NCBI GenBank assembly: GCA_003445735.1
Contig: DMCR01000094.1
Span: 1 to 21,070 of the forward strand
Length of the DNA stretch: 21,070 bases
Reading direction: 5' to 3'
DNA from: Cryomorphaceae bacterium
GTDB lineage: Bacteria; Bacteroidota; Bacteroidia; Flavobacteriales; Schleiferiaceae
Shown: positions 1 through 6,701 of the stretch, piece by piece
Position numbering within the stretch: the stretch's first letter is position 1
Layout: every line of letters starts with the position of its first letter
Translations under genes and position numbers: made by a program
The notes under the pieces: model-generated
What the model saw: the letters and a program-made list of their open reading frames with translations, nothing else
Databases searched by the model: none
Told to the model about the DNA's origin: nothing

Positions 1-243
1 GCGAAGGTGGTTTTTGATGTAGCGAAAGTTCGCAGCGATGAAAATCAGGTTTGGATTCTCGGGCAGGTTATGCTTTGCATCGGGGTCTTGATCAAAGGCG
101 TAGAGTTTGCCGGTGGTGAGTTGGTCCAATATGGCCTTGCTATGACCGCCGCCGCCAAAGGTCACGTCAACATACGACCCGGTTGGATCGATTTTGAGGC
201 CCTCAAGACATTCTGCTAAGAGAACAGGATCATGGTAGCTCAT
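1..243 (-). CDS. rsmH: 16S rRNA (cytosine-1402-N4)-methyltransferase RsmH (MraW), N-terminal part, cut by window edge
   Basis: The first 81 residues are visible and the rest lies beyond the left edge. The reverse-strand reading starts MSYHDPVLLAECLEGL, which is the usual RsmH start. It contains the SAM-binding signature DVTFGGGGHS followed by AFDQDPDA, where the acidic residue binds the cofactor. RsmH methylates C1402 of 16S rRNA in the ribosomal P site. The start codon lies 14 bp inside the end of mraZ, the normal mraZ-rsmH arrangement at the head of a dcw cluster, so translational coupling and a shared promoter upstream of mraZ are expected. The family assignment is secure; only the missing C-terminus is unseen. 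Confidence 0.93.
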   Translation of the reverse strand, partial: MSYHDPVLLAECLEGLKIDPTGSYVDVTFGGGGHSKAILDQLTTGKLYAFDQDPDAKHNLPENPNLIFIAANFRYIKNHLR

Positions 244-703
244 TCTGACTTGGATTTATTCCGCCCATTACTTCTTCGGCGAGCAATCCAAAGTCATCGC
301 TATCCATGTTCACAGCATTTTCATACGCTTCCTTATCCCAAATCTCAACAATTCCGTTGTGTGCACTGAGTACAACATTGCGGCTGAGGTTGGCAAAGGC
401 TTTAAGGTCGGGGCTGATCCCTATGCGGGTGGCGCCGTCGAGCTCAACAAGCTTTACTCCTGCGGTGAACAGTCGAATGAAATCGTTGTGCTTCTTAATA
501 AAGCGATTCAAGGTGTTGACCTTGTTCATGACCCCATTCCACTCTTGCATTGGATACAATTCCAAACACTGGCTAAATACACTTCTCTTCAACACGAAAG
601 CATCGTCCATCGCCGGCGCTAGCTGCTTTTTCAGCGCTGCCGGGAGGCTGATGCGACCCTTCGCATCCATCTTGCATTCGTGTACTCCAATCAGATTTAA
701 CAT
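230..703 (-). CDS. mraZ: Transcriptional regulator MraZ
   Basis: A 157-residue protein, close to the usual length of about 150. MraZ is a DNA-binding regulator of the dcw cluster and folds as two AbrB-like halves. The first half carries MDAKGRISLPAALK and the second carries DGATRIGISPDLKAF, each with the D-x-x-x-R pattern of this fold. The start at 703 (MLNLIGVHECK) is preferred over an upstream in-frame ATG at 787, because the longer version would read through the -7 promoter element and the MraZ boxes. It is the first gene of a leftward operon with rsmH. TGGGA repeats 38-52 bp upstream of the start suggest autoregulation, as known for E. coli MraZ. Confidence 0.93.
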   Translation of the reverse strand: MLNLIGVHECKMDAKGRISLPAALKKQLAPAMDDAFVLKRSVFSQCLELYPMQEWNGVMNKVNTLNRFIKKHNDFIRLFTAGVKLVELDGATRIGISPDLKAFANLSRNVVLSAHNGIVEIWDKEAYENAVNMDSDDFGLLAEEVMGGINPSQNELP

Positions 704-723
704 GTGTATAGACTGCTCTCTTA

Positions 724-731
724 CAAAAGTA
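724..731 (-). promoter_or_regulatory. Candidate -7 element of the mraZ promoter
   Basis: On the minus strand this reads TACTTTTG, matching the Bacteroidota -7 consensus TAnnTTTG. It sits 20 bp upstream of the mraZ ATG, which would give a very short leader. A TTG that could act as the -33 element (CAA at 756-758 on the plus strand) is 24 bp away, slightly long. The match is by consensus only. Confidence 0.55.
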
Positions 732-740
732 GAATTATCA

Positions 741-755
741 TCCCACGATTTCCCA
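741..755 (-). promoter_or_regulatory. MraZ-type operator: TGGGA-N5-TGGGA
   Basis: On the minus strand two TGGGA repeats (751-755 and 741-745) are separated by exactly five bases. This is the TGGGN direct-repeat spacing known for MraZ operators in E. coli. The pair lies just upstream of the candidate -7 element, in the -33 zone, where binding would interfere with or modulate RNA polymerase at mraZ. Confidence 0.6.
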
Positions 756-768
756 CAAACGTACACAT

Positions 769-777
769 TGTGGATAA
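769..777 (-). promoter_or_regulatory. Perfect DnaA box TTATCCACA
   Basis: The minus strand reads TTATCCACA, the strongest E. coli-type DnaA-binding sequence. It lies 66 bp upstream of the mraZ start, beyond the MraZ operator. DnaA as a regulator of division genes is plausible; a single perfect 9-mer can also occur by chance. A consensus-matching relative lies at 859-867. Confidence 0.5.
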
Positions 778-827
778 CTTTCGCCATCTATTTAACTAAA
801 AAATCCTCTAGGCCTTACTTAGAGCGG

Positions 828-887
828 TGGGAATAAGTGGGAAAAGGTGAAAATATGGTGTGAATAAGATTGTGAATAGCTATGGGT
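828..887 (+). repeat. Helically phased array of degenerate TGGGA/TGTGA repeats
   Basis: Starting at 828, 838, 848, 859, 871 and 883 the plus strand reads TGGGAATAAG, TGGGAAAAGG, TGAAAATATG, TGTGAATAAG, TGTGAATAGC and TGGGTCC, a step of 10-12 bp, about one helical turn. The first two units form a second TGGGA-N5-TGGGA pair like the MraZ operator. The unit at 859-867 is TTATTCACA on the other strand, which fits the relaxed DnaA consensus TTWTNCACA; the unit at 871-879 is one mismatch away. The array ends just before the yihA promoter. Confidence 0.5.
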
Positions 888-891
888 CCAA

Positions 892-918
892 TTGGCCCAA
901 GAAAATGGCCTAACTTTG
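892..918 (+). promoter_or_regulatory. yihA promoter (TTG-N16-TAACTTTG)
   Basis: TAACTTTG at 911-918 matches the Bacteroidota -7 element TAnnTTTG, with TTG at 892-894 as the -33 element and a 16-bp spacer. It lies 17 bp from the yihA ATG, so the leader would be around 10 nt. A very similar arrangement precedes the flavin reductase gene at 13361-13385. Confidence 0.65.
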
Positions 919-935
919 CGCCAATACTAGAATAG

Positions 936-1553
936 ATGAAGATTAACACTGCCGAATTCATGAAATCCTCCGCGCGCATCAGCGAGTGCCCGGACCCCAT
1001 CAAAAATGAATTTGCTTTCATCGGTAGATCGAACGTTGGGAAGAGCTCTTTGATCAATATGCTGGTGCAGCGCAAGGACCTGGCAAAGACCTCAGGTCGC
1101 CCCGGGAAAACCCAGCTCATTAACCATTTTGAAATCAATGAGCAATGGTACTTGGTCGACTTGCCGGGCTACGGCTATGCGAAGACTTCAAAGGCTAAGC
1201 GTGCCGAATTCCAAAAGATGATCACAAATTACATCAAGAACCGCGAGAATCTCATCAATACGTTCGTGTTGGTGGACAGTCGCCACGACCCACAAAAGAT
1301 TGACCTCGAATTCATGGAGTGGTGTGGCATGGAAGGCATTCCCTTTTCTATCGTCTTCACCAAAATCGACAAGCTCGGCTCCTCTGCGCTCATGAAACAG
1401 ATTGCGCGTTACAAGAAGAAATTGTTATTGCAATGGGAAACCCTGCCGCCCGTATTCATGACCTCTGCCGAAGGAAAATCCGGTCGCGAAGAATTATTGA
1501 CTTACATCGACGAACTCAACGCGAGCATCAGCCCACAGATGTATGGGAAGTAG
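936..1553 (+). CDS. yihA: Ribosome biogenesis GTPase YihA/YsxC (EngB)
   Basis: A 205-residue TRAFAC-class GTPase of usual family length, needed for late assembly of the 50S subunit. All G motifs are visible: G1 GRSNVGKSSL near residues 30-39, G2 Thr at about 59 in GKTQ, G3 DLPGYGYA at 75-82, G4 TKID at 142-145 and G5 TSAEG at 176-180. The start at 936 lies directly behind a good TAnnTTTG promoter. It is convergent with gldC, with only 3 bp between the stop codons. In flavobacteria yihA, gldC, gldB and nadE are often neighbours, as here. Confidence 0.96.
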   Translation: MKINTAEFMKSSARISECPDPIKNEFAFIGRSNVGKSSLINMLVQRKDLAKTSGRPGKTQLINHFEINEQWYLVDLPGYGYAKTSKAKRAEFQKMITNYIKNRENLINTFVLVDSRHDPQKIDLEFMEWCGMEGIPFSIVFTKIDKLGSSALMKQIARYKKKLLLQWETLPPVFMTSAEGKSGREELLTYIDELNASISPQMYGK

Positions 1554-1556
1554 CCT

Positions 1557-1901
1557 TTATTTTTCTGGAGCAATGAGCCCGGTCTTCTCACCAAAGTAGC
1601 GGGCGAAGTCGCGCATATCTGCAGCCAAGGCCGTATCCTCAGTCGCGCGCTCGTATCCGTCGGCCATAGAAATGAAAGTCTGATGGTACATGCGCTTCAT
1701 GTCGTCCATGAGCATGTCTTTGGTCCATAGATCAATGCGTAAACATTCCGAATTTTTGTCGTCCCAAAAGCCCATCATCAATGCCTTAGCTTGCTCGTTC
1801 GTCACCCCGCCATCCGTGGCATCCCAAGTAATGGTTTCAGGGATTTTGTTTTCGTCAAGTCCGACGGTGATTGTGATTTCACTTTCTTTATGTATAGCCA
1901 T
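1557..1901 (-). CDS. gldC: Gliding motility protein GldC
   Basis: A 114-residue soluble protein with no signal peptide. It matches the flavobacterial GldC family: N-terminal SEITITVGLDENKIPETI, then TDGGVTNEQAKALMMGFWD and LRIDLWTKDM, then a C-terminal ARYFGEKTGL. GldC supports gliding motility in Flavobacterium johnsoniae, but its biochemical role is unknown. The ATG at 1901 shares one base with the gldB stop codon (TGATG on the minus strand), so the pair is translationally coupled; a GTG one codon upstream (1904) is the alternative start. No other gld genes are in the window, so gliding cannot be inferred from it. Confidence 0.92.
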   Translation of the reverse strand: MAIHKESEITITVGLDENKIPETITWDATDGGVTNEQAKALMMGFWDDKNSECLRIDLWTKDMLMDDMKRMYHQTFISMADGYERATEDTALAADMRDFARYFGEKTGLIAPEK

Positions 1902-2911
1902 CACGGTTTGTATTGAGCGTCGCGCAAGAATTTCTGAGCGTCGCGGATTCGTATCAAAGATTGAAGGGAGAGATCGCGGTGATTCTCTGCATATGATTGA
2001 ACTAATTTATACCCGATATATCGAGCCACACGACCAGGAATCTCAGCATCCATAGCCGTTCCCAGTTTTGAAAAAGGAGCCGGTTCGCTCAAGCGCTGGC
2101 GGATCATCATGTCGGTGGAAAAAAGCAATTGGTCCCGGACAAACACCTCCCAAATATTAGCTTCGTTTGCCTCAAGAAAAGCCCACTCTTCTGGGCCATA
2201 TCCTAAAACCTCAGCGGTCTCCACTTCATAACCGGTCAATGCTTCACTCGCCACCGCCACCTTACCTTGGTAAATCATTTGTCCCAACAACGTAGGGTCA
2301 TTGAAATTCTCTAATCCAAACGTCGCTAAAATCGTACGGGCATATTGCACTACTATTTGATCTTGGCGCAACAAGGCGCGTTGGTAGGCCGGGATAAATT
2401 CATATCCAGGATATCCTGCACCCAAGAAATTATCTAACCCCACAAAGGCCATTGCATGATCAGCTTCGTCTGCTCCGGGGTAGTACAAACAAGGGGTTTC
2501 AAGGTCGATGCCGCTGATGTAGAAATACAGTGCTTCGGGCTTCGGCGCACCGAGCAACTCTTTAGCTCTACCGCTCACCGCATTTAAATCCTCGGCAATC
2601 GCCTCTTTGTCCATTAAGTTCTGGACGTTGGTATAATGATCACGCAACGTAGGATTGACGCGCTCTTGCTTCCAAAAATTTGGGATGGGGTTGGATTCGA
2701 AAAAAGGGTTGAAATAGGTAGCCAATTTTTTCATATCGAGCGAATCCCCACCAAATAAAGCCTCGTCAAAATGACGTACTTCCCACTCAAAGGCCACATC
2801 AGTTTCTGTGGCATACAATGAACTTGGTCCCTCAAAACTTCGTTGAATAAAGAAGCCGGTAGCGACCAAGAGGGTGGCTGCGAAGAGGTATATTTGATAG
2901 GTGCCTTTCAT
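1901..2911 (-). CDS. gldB: Gliding motility protein GldB, without visible lipobox
   Basis: A 336-residue protein assigned to GldB on overall character and on its place between nadE and gldC, the known flavobacterial order. Recognisable GldB-like stretches include DHAMAFVGLDNFLGAGYPGYEFIPAYQ near residues 160-185 and MIYQGKVAVASEALTGYE near 212-229. GldB is normally a lipoprotein required for gliding. Here the N-terminus MKGTYQIYLFAATLLVATGFFIQRSF has one hydrophobic segment (about 7-22) and no cysteine close behind it, so it looks like a signal anchor or an uncleaved or type I signal. A -7 element lies only 6 bp upstream of the ATG. The gene overlaps gldC by one base and is divergent from nadE across 24 bp. 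Confidence 0.86.
   Translation of the reverse strand: MKGTYQIYLFAATLLVATGFFIQRSFEGPSSLYATETDVAFEWEVRHFDEALFGGDSLDMKKLATYFNPFFESNPIPNFWKQERVNPTLRDHYTNVQNLMDKEAIAEDLNAVSGRAKELLGAPKPEALYFYISGIDLETPCLYYPGADEADHAMAFVGLDNFLGAGYPGYEFIPAYQRALLRQDQIVVQYARTILATFGLENFNDPTLLGQMIYQGKVAVASEALTGYEVETAEVLGYGPEEWAFLEANEANIWEVFVRDQLLFSTDMMIRQRLSEPAPFSKLGTAMDAEIPGRVARYIGYKLVQSYAENHRDLSLQSLIRIRDAQKFLRDAQYKP
2889..2896 (+). promoter_or_regulatory. Candidate -7 element for nadE (TATATTTG)
   Basis: TATATTTG fits TAnnTTTG and lies 39 bp upstream of the nadE ATG, inside the 5' end of the divergent gldB. No convincing -33 TTG at standard spacing was seen. Confidence 0.4.
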
Positions 2912-2916
2912 CGGGT

Positions 2917-2924
2917 CAAAATTA
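2917..2924 (-). promoter_or_regulatory. Candidate -7 element for gldB (TAATTTTG), near-leaderless
   Basis: The minus strand reads TAATTTTG, a full match to TAnnTTTG, ending 5 bases before the gldB ATG. If used, transcription would start at or within a few bases of the start codon. No -33 TTG at standard spacing was found, so this is uncertain. Confidence 0.4.
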
Positions 2925-2935
2925 AGCGCTAGGCA

Positions 2936-3718
2936 ATGAAATTACAGGAAACGGCAGATCATATTACGAATTGGTTGAAAAGCTATGCAGAGAACGCTGG
3001 TGTGAAGGGTTTTGTTGTAGGTGTTAGTGGCGGAATCGATTCTGCGCTCACCTCCACACTCTGTGCTCGCACCGGCCTCGAAGTACTCACCCTTGAAATG
3101 CCTATCCACCAGCATCCAGACCAAGCTTCGCGCGGTCAGGAGCACCAGGTGTGGCTCGCATCCAACTTCCCGAATACACGTCACACTCAGGTAGACCTCA
3201 CTCCTGTATACGACAACTTTGTTACTGCAATGCAACCTGGAGGCGCGGACAACGAACTCTCTCTGGCCAATTCCCGTGCGCGCCTACGCATGTCCACCCT
3301 CTATTACCATGGCCAAGCCAACGGTTTATTGGTTGCCGGTACGGGCAATAAAGTCGAAGATTTTGGGGTTGGCTTTTACACCAAATACGGCGACGGTGGG
3401 GTAGATCTGAGCCCAATTGCGGATCTATTGAAAACAGAAGTATTCTCTTTAGCGCGCCATCTTGGTGTAGTCGAAAGCATCTTGGATGCCAAACCAACAG
3501 ACGGTCTGTGGGGGGATGATCGCACAGACGAAGACCAGTTGGGGGCCAGTTATCCAGAATTAGAATGGGCTATGGCGCAACAAGAAGCGGGAAAATCAGT
3601 TTCAGATTTCTCAGGCCGTAAAGCAGAAGTCATGGCCGTCTATCTGAAATTCAACGCTGCGAATAAGCACAAAATGCTGCCTATTCCGGTGTGTGAAATT
3701 CCAGAGGAATTCAGTTAG
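2936..3718 (+). CDS. nadE: NAD(+) synthetase, ammonia-dependent form
   Basis: A 260-residue N-type ATP pyrophosphatase that amidates nicotinic acid adenine dinucleotide to NAD, the last step of NAD synthesis. The ATP-binding P-loop GVSGGIDSALTS is at about residues 29-40. Further signatures are LANSRARLRMSTLYY, GTGNKVEDFGVGFYTKYGDGG and PTDGLWGDDRTDEDQLG. There is no N-terminal nitrilase-type glutaminase domain, so the enzyme should use free ammonia or an ammonia donor in trans. It is divergent from gldB and converges on the GH92 gene with adjacent stop codons and no intervening base, leaving no room for a terminator between them. Confidence 0.97.
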   Translation: MKLQETADHITNWLKSYAENAGVKGFVVGVSGGIDSALTSTLCARTGLEVLTLEMPIHQHPDQASRGQEHQVWLASNFPNTRHTQVDLTPVYDNFVTAMQPGGADNELSLANSRARLRMSTLYYHGQANGLLVAGTGNKVEDFGVGFYTKYGDGGVDLSPIADLLKTEVFSLARHLGVVESILDAKPTDGLWGDDRTDEDQLGASYPELEWAMAQQEAGKSVSDFSGRKAEVMAVYLKFNAANKHKMLPIPVCEIPEEFS

Positions 3719-6652
3719 TTAGTCCAACCACACTTCATCAACAAAGAAGTAACTCGGGTACCCTGCTCCAGGGTGCCAGTCTTGGAGTTTTCCAGCATTG
3801 GTGAATTTCACGCGTACTCTCTTTACTGTGCGCTGAGAATCATGGGCAAAAATGACCTCCTTTCTTGTGGCCTCTTCCTCACCCAACGGATTCTCTACGG
3901 GCAACACATCAATGGTCTTCCACGCTGTGCTTCCCTCGTACCAGATACTTATTTCAAGTGCCTTAGGCAATGCAATCCAAGCGCGAATGTCTTTTAAGAT
4001 GCCAACACTGATGCTTCTCATTGCTTTCGGCTTTTCTAAACTTATTTCCAGTACCGCATCTTCTCCTTGAATCCCAATCCAGTGGCCTTTGCGCCAATCG
4101 GTATCTCCTCGAATGCCATCGACCGCTGCACCCGCACCGCCTGCGGTGTATTGTGAGGTTGGGGTTCCTTGTATCCAGCGAGCACTATAGTTGTCGTCTC
4201 TCTGAGTGAACACCGCCTTTGCGATGTGATTGCCGTATCCGTATTGCGGTGGAATAGCCGTAACAAAACCATTATCGTAGGCCGTGCCAATGCGTTCTCG
4301 ACCCTTGCGGTCCTTTTTCCATTTCACGTTTTCGTAGCGGTCGTAGCGCCATAAATCATAGCTGCCAGTGGGTATAATCTCCACCGGTGTTTCCCCAGAG
4401 AAGGTTCTGTTTACACGAATGATGGTTGCAGGAGGGGTAGGGTTATTGAGGCTTGTTTTATAGCGTTCGGTAGTATTCCAGAGACCTTCGTCTGTACCAC
4501 GTTCTACATCCCAAGTACCTCCTTCAAGCAGCTTTTGATGAGAGACAAAACGCTTCTGCTTATGCATCATAACTTCTACCCCCAGATTATAACTTGATAG
4601 ATAAGGCCCCGTTCCTTTGGCTGCTATATCCAATGATTTCCCATTGGCTAATTCAAGGTGAATGGCGTCCCATTTGGGTGTACTCAGCTGGTAATGTGGC
4701 TGACCGGGTACCAATGGATAGAGTCCCATGGAGGCCATCACATACCAGGCACTCATTTGTCCACAATCTTCATTACCGCTCAATCCGTCAGGGGTATTTT
4801 GATATTGTGAGTTCAGAACTTCATTGACCCAATAGCTCGTTTTACCGGGGTTGTTAGTTGCATTGTAGAGGTAGGCAATGTGGTGTGAAGGTTCATTTCC
4901 GTGTGCATATTGACCGATCAGTCCTGTGATATCCGCTTGCTCTCTTCCCGTAGTTTCGCTTGGTGCGGTAAACAGCTCGTCAAGCAAATCCTCAAGCACA
5001 TCGTGCCTGCTTTTAACGACCATCGTTTGCTTTTTGCGCGGCAGCGAATTCCAATTTTCGCGGGCCGCTCTAAAATTGGTCAATACTTCCATCCAACCCT
5101 CTATATCATGCACTGGGGAAAAGCTGTATTGATAGGCGTTGGCCTCAGTGAAATGATTATTGACCTCTTGTGGGGCGTAAGGCGATAAGAAATCTCCATT
5201 GGTGCGCGGACGCACAAAGCCGCTTTCCGGATCAATGAGCGAGCGGTAAGCAGAAGCACGTTGATTGTAGCTATTCATCATACCAAGGTTTCCCAGTCGC
5301 TCGGCTGTCCATGCGATGCATGCATCGTCATATGCATACTCGAGTGTCTTACTGACCGATTCGCTTTCGTCCTCAATACTTAAGAACCCTGATTCCTGAT
5401 AAGCGCCCAATCCGAAGACGTTCATTTCAGCCGTGGCACGCATGGCTTCGAGGGTCAGGACAGTATCAGTATGGTAGCCTTTAGCAATGGCATCGGCGAG
5501 CACACTTACGCTGTGGTAACCAATCATACAATCGGTCTCATTACCGGCTAATTCCCATATAGGTAAACGCCCGCGCTGCTTGTACATGTCGAGCATGCCG
5601 TAGATAAACTCTTGTGTGCGCTCAGGCTGGGTAATGGTATACAAAGGGTGAGCTGTTCTATAGGTGTCCCAAAGCGAATAGACAGTATAATGTGCGTGCT
5701 CGGTATCGGTGTAGATTTTACCGTCTGCCCCGCGATAAGCGCCATCTACATCACTCCATAAATTGGGTACAGCGTAGGCATGATATAGTGCGGTAGCCAA
5801 AATAGCGCGGTCATCTGCAGAGGCACTTTTAACTGTACTCTTGGCCAATTCCTTCGCCCATTTCCCTTGTGTTTCGGCAAATACCTTTTCAAAGTCGCGT
5901 TCGGCCCTCTCGCCATGGTAGTTCTTCCATGCGCCTTCTTCAGAGGTGCCGCTCATGCCTATACTAACCTCGGCATCAAAAGTGCCTTCGGGCAAGGCTA
6001 ACCAATAAACCCCGGGCGTGAGTTGCCAAACAGAATCGGGTATCGGACTTATATTAAAGCCAAAGTAAAAATGTTGCTCACGGGCCCAACCTTCAGAAAT
6101 TCGGTGGCCTTCAAACTTTCCATTCCCCAATGCGCTGAAATCCTGTTTCAATACTCTGTCTCGGAAATTCAGATCGACCATTATACCTGGCGAACTGTTT
6201 CGTGGAAAGTGGAGGCGCAATTTCCCAATGCGATCCCCAGCCGTAGCTTCGATACGAGTGCCGTCGTTAAGAATACAAGCATAGTATCCTGCCTGAGCGT
6301 GTTCGTCTTCTTTGAAGAATTTGATATGATCCCCTTCCTTCGTTGGCGAGGAATAGGGCAACATTAACAAATCGCCATAATCGCTCACTCCCGTTCCGCT
6401 AAGGTGGGTACAGGTAAATCCATACATTGCACTATCGGTATAGTGGTAGCCTCCACAGCCGTCCCACCCGTCGTAGCGGGTATTTGGACCCAATTGTATC
6501 ATTCCAAAGGGTGCCTGTGCACTTGGGTGCGTGTGGCCGTGGCCGCCGGTTCCGATAAATGGATTGATGTCTTGGATAGAGGTCCATTGTGCTTCTTGGG
6601 CCGTGGTGGTAAGACCAAAGAGCAAAGCTGTGATAAGCAGAGTGTTTCGCAT
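3719..6652 (-). CDS. GH92 family exo-alpha-mannosidase with C-terminal discoidin-like module
   Basis: A 977-residue secreted protein. Residues 1-19 (MRNTLLITALLFGLTTTAQ) form a type I signal peptide. GH92 hallmarks follow: NPFIGTGGHGHTHPSAQAPFGM at about 29-51, HLSGTGVSDYGDL at 83-95, FTEANAYQYSF at 501-511 with the presumed general acid Glu503, IGQYAHGNEPSHH at 579-591, and GNEDCGQMSAWYVM at 626-639, whose Asp629 aligns with the catalytic base region. GH92 enzymes are calcium-dependent inverting exo-mannosidases, mostly acting on N-glycan or yeast-mannan linkages; the bond specificity cannot be read here. Residues about 835-977 form an extra F5/8-type (discoidin-like) module similar to the end of the nearby GH20. 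The gene is divergent from the glycosylasparaginase operon. A 7-mer TAATTTG just upstream of the start may be a poor -7 element. Confidence 0.95.
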   Translation of the reverse strand: MRNTLLITALLFGLTTTAQEAQWTSIQDINPFIGTGGHGHTHPSAQAPFGMIQLGPNTRYDGWDGCGGYHYTDSAMYGFTCTHLSGTGVSDYGDLLMLPYSSPTKEGDHIKFFKEDEHAQAGYYACILNDGTRIEATAGDRIGKLRLHFPRNSSPGIMVDLNFRDRVLKQDFSALGNGKFEGHRISEGWAREQHFYFGFNISPIPDSVWQLTPGVYWLALPEGTFDAEVSIGMSGTSEEGAWKNYHGERAERDFEKVFAETQGKWAKELAKSTVKSASADDRAILATALYHAYAVPNLWSDVDGAYRGADGKIYTDTEHAHYTVYSLWDTYRTAHPLYTITQPERTQEFIYGMLDMYKQRGRLPIWELAGNETDCMIGYHSVSVLADAIAKGYHTDTVLTLEAMRATAEMNVFGLGAYQESGFLSIEDESESVSKTLEYAYDDACIAWTAERLGNLGMMNSYNQRASAYRSLIDPESGFVRPRTNGDFLSPYAPQEVNNHFTEANAYQYSFSPVHDIEGWMEVLTNFRAARENWNSLPRKKQTMVVKSRHDVLEDLLDELFTAPSETTGREQADITGLIGQYAHGNEPSHHIAYLYNATNNPGKTSYWVNEVLNSQYQNTPDGLSGNEDCGQMSAWYVMASMGLYPLVPGQPHYQLSTPKWDAIHLELANGKSLDIAAKGTGPYLSSYNLGVEVMMHKQKRFVSHQKLLEGGTWDVERGTDEGLWNTTERYKTSLNNPTPPATIIRVNRTFSGETPVEIIPTGSYDLWRYDRYENVKWKKDRKGRERIGTAYDNGFVTAIPPQYGYGNHIAKAVFTQRDDNYSARWIQGTPTSQYTAGGAGAAVDGIRGDTDWRKGHWIGIQGEDAVLEISLEKPKAMRSISVGILKDIRAWIALPKALEISIWYEGSTAWKTIDVLPVENPLGEEEATRKEVIFAHDSQRTVKRVRVKFTNAGKLQDWHPGAGYPSYFFVDEVWLD

Positions 6653-6701
6653 CTTCCCAAATTAGGGAAATAAGCAGTAAGTTTAAGCAAACACAGAACC
6701 C

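Noticed and set aside
704..787. Longer mraZ starting at 787
   Set aside because: The extra 28 residues would encode the -7 element, MraZ boxes and DnaA box, and the family start is MLNLIGVHECK at 703.
306..836. Long open frame on the plus strand opposite mraZ (176 codons)
   Set aside because: It is antisense to the clear mraZ family match, runs through the mraZ promoter and DnaA box, and shows no recognisable protein character.
704..935. Replication origin (oriC)
   Set aside because: The DnaA-like sites are suggestive, but there is only one perfect box, no clear AT-rich unwinding element, and neither dnaA nor other usual origin neighbours are present. Kept as a regulatory finding.
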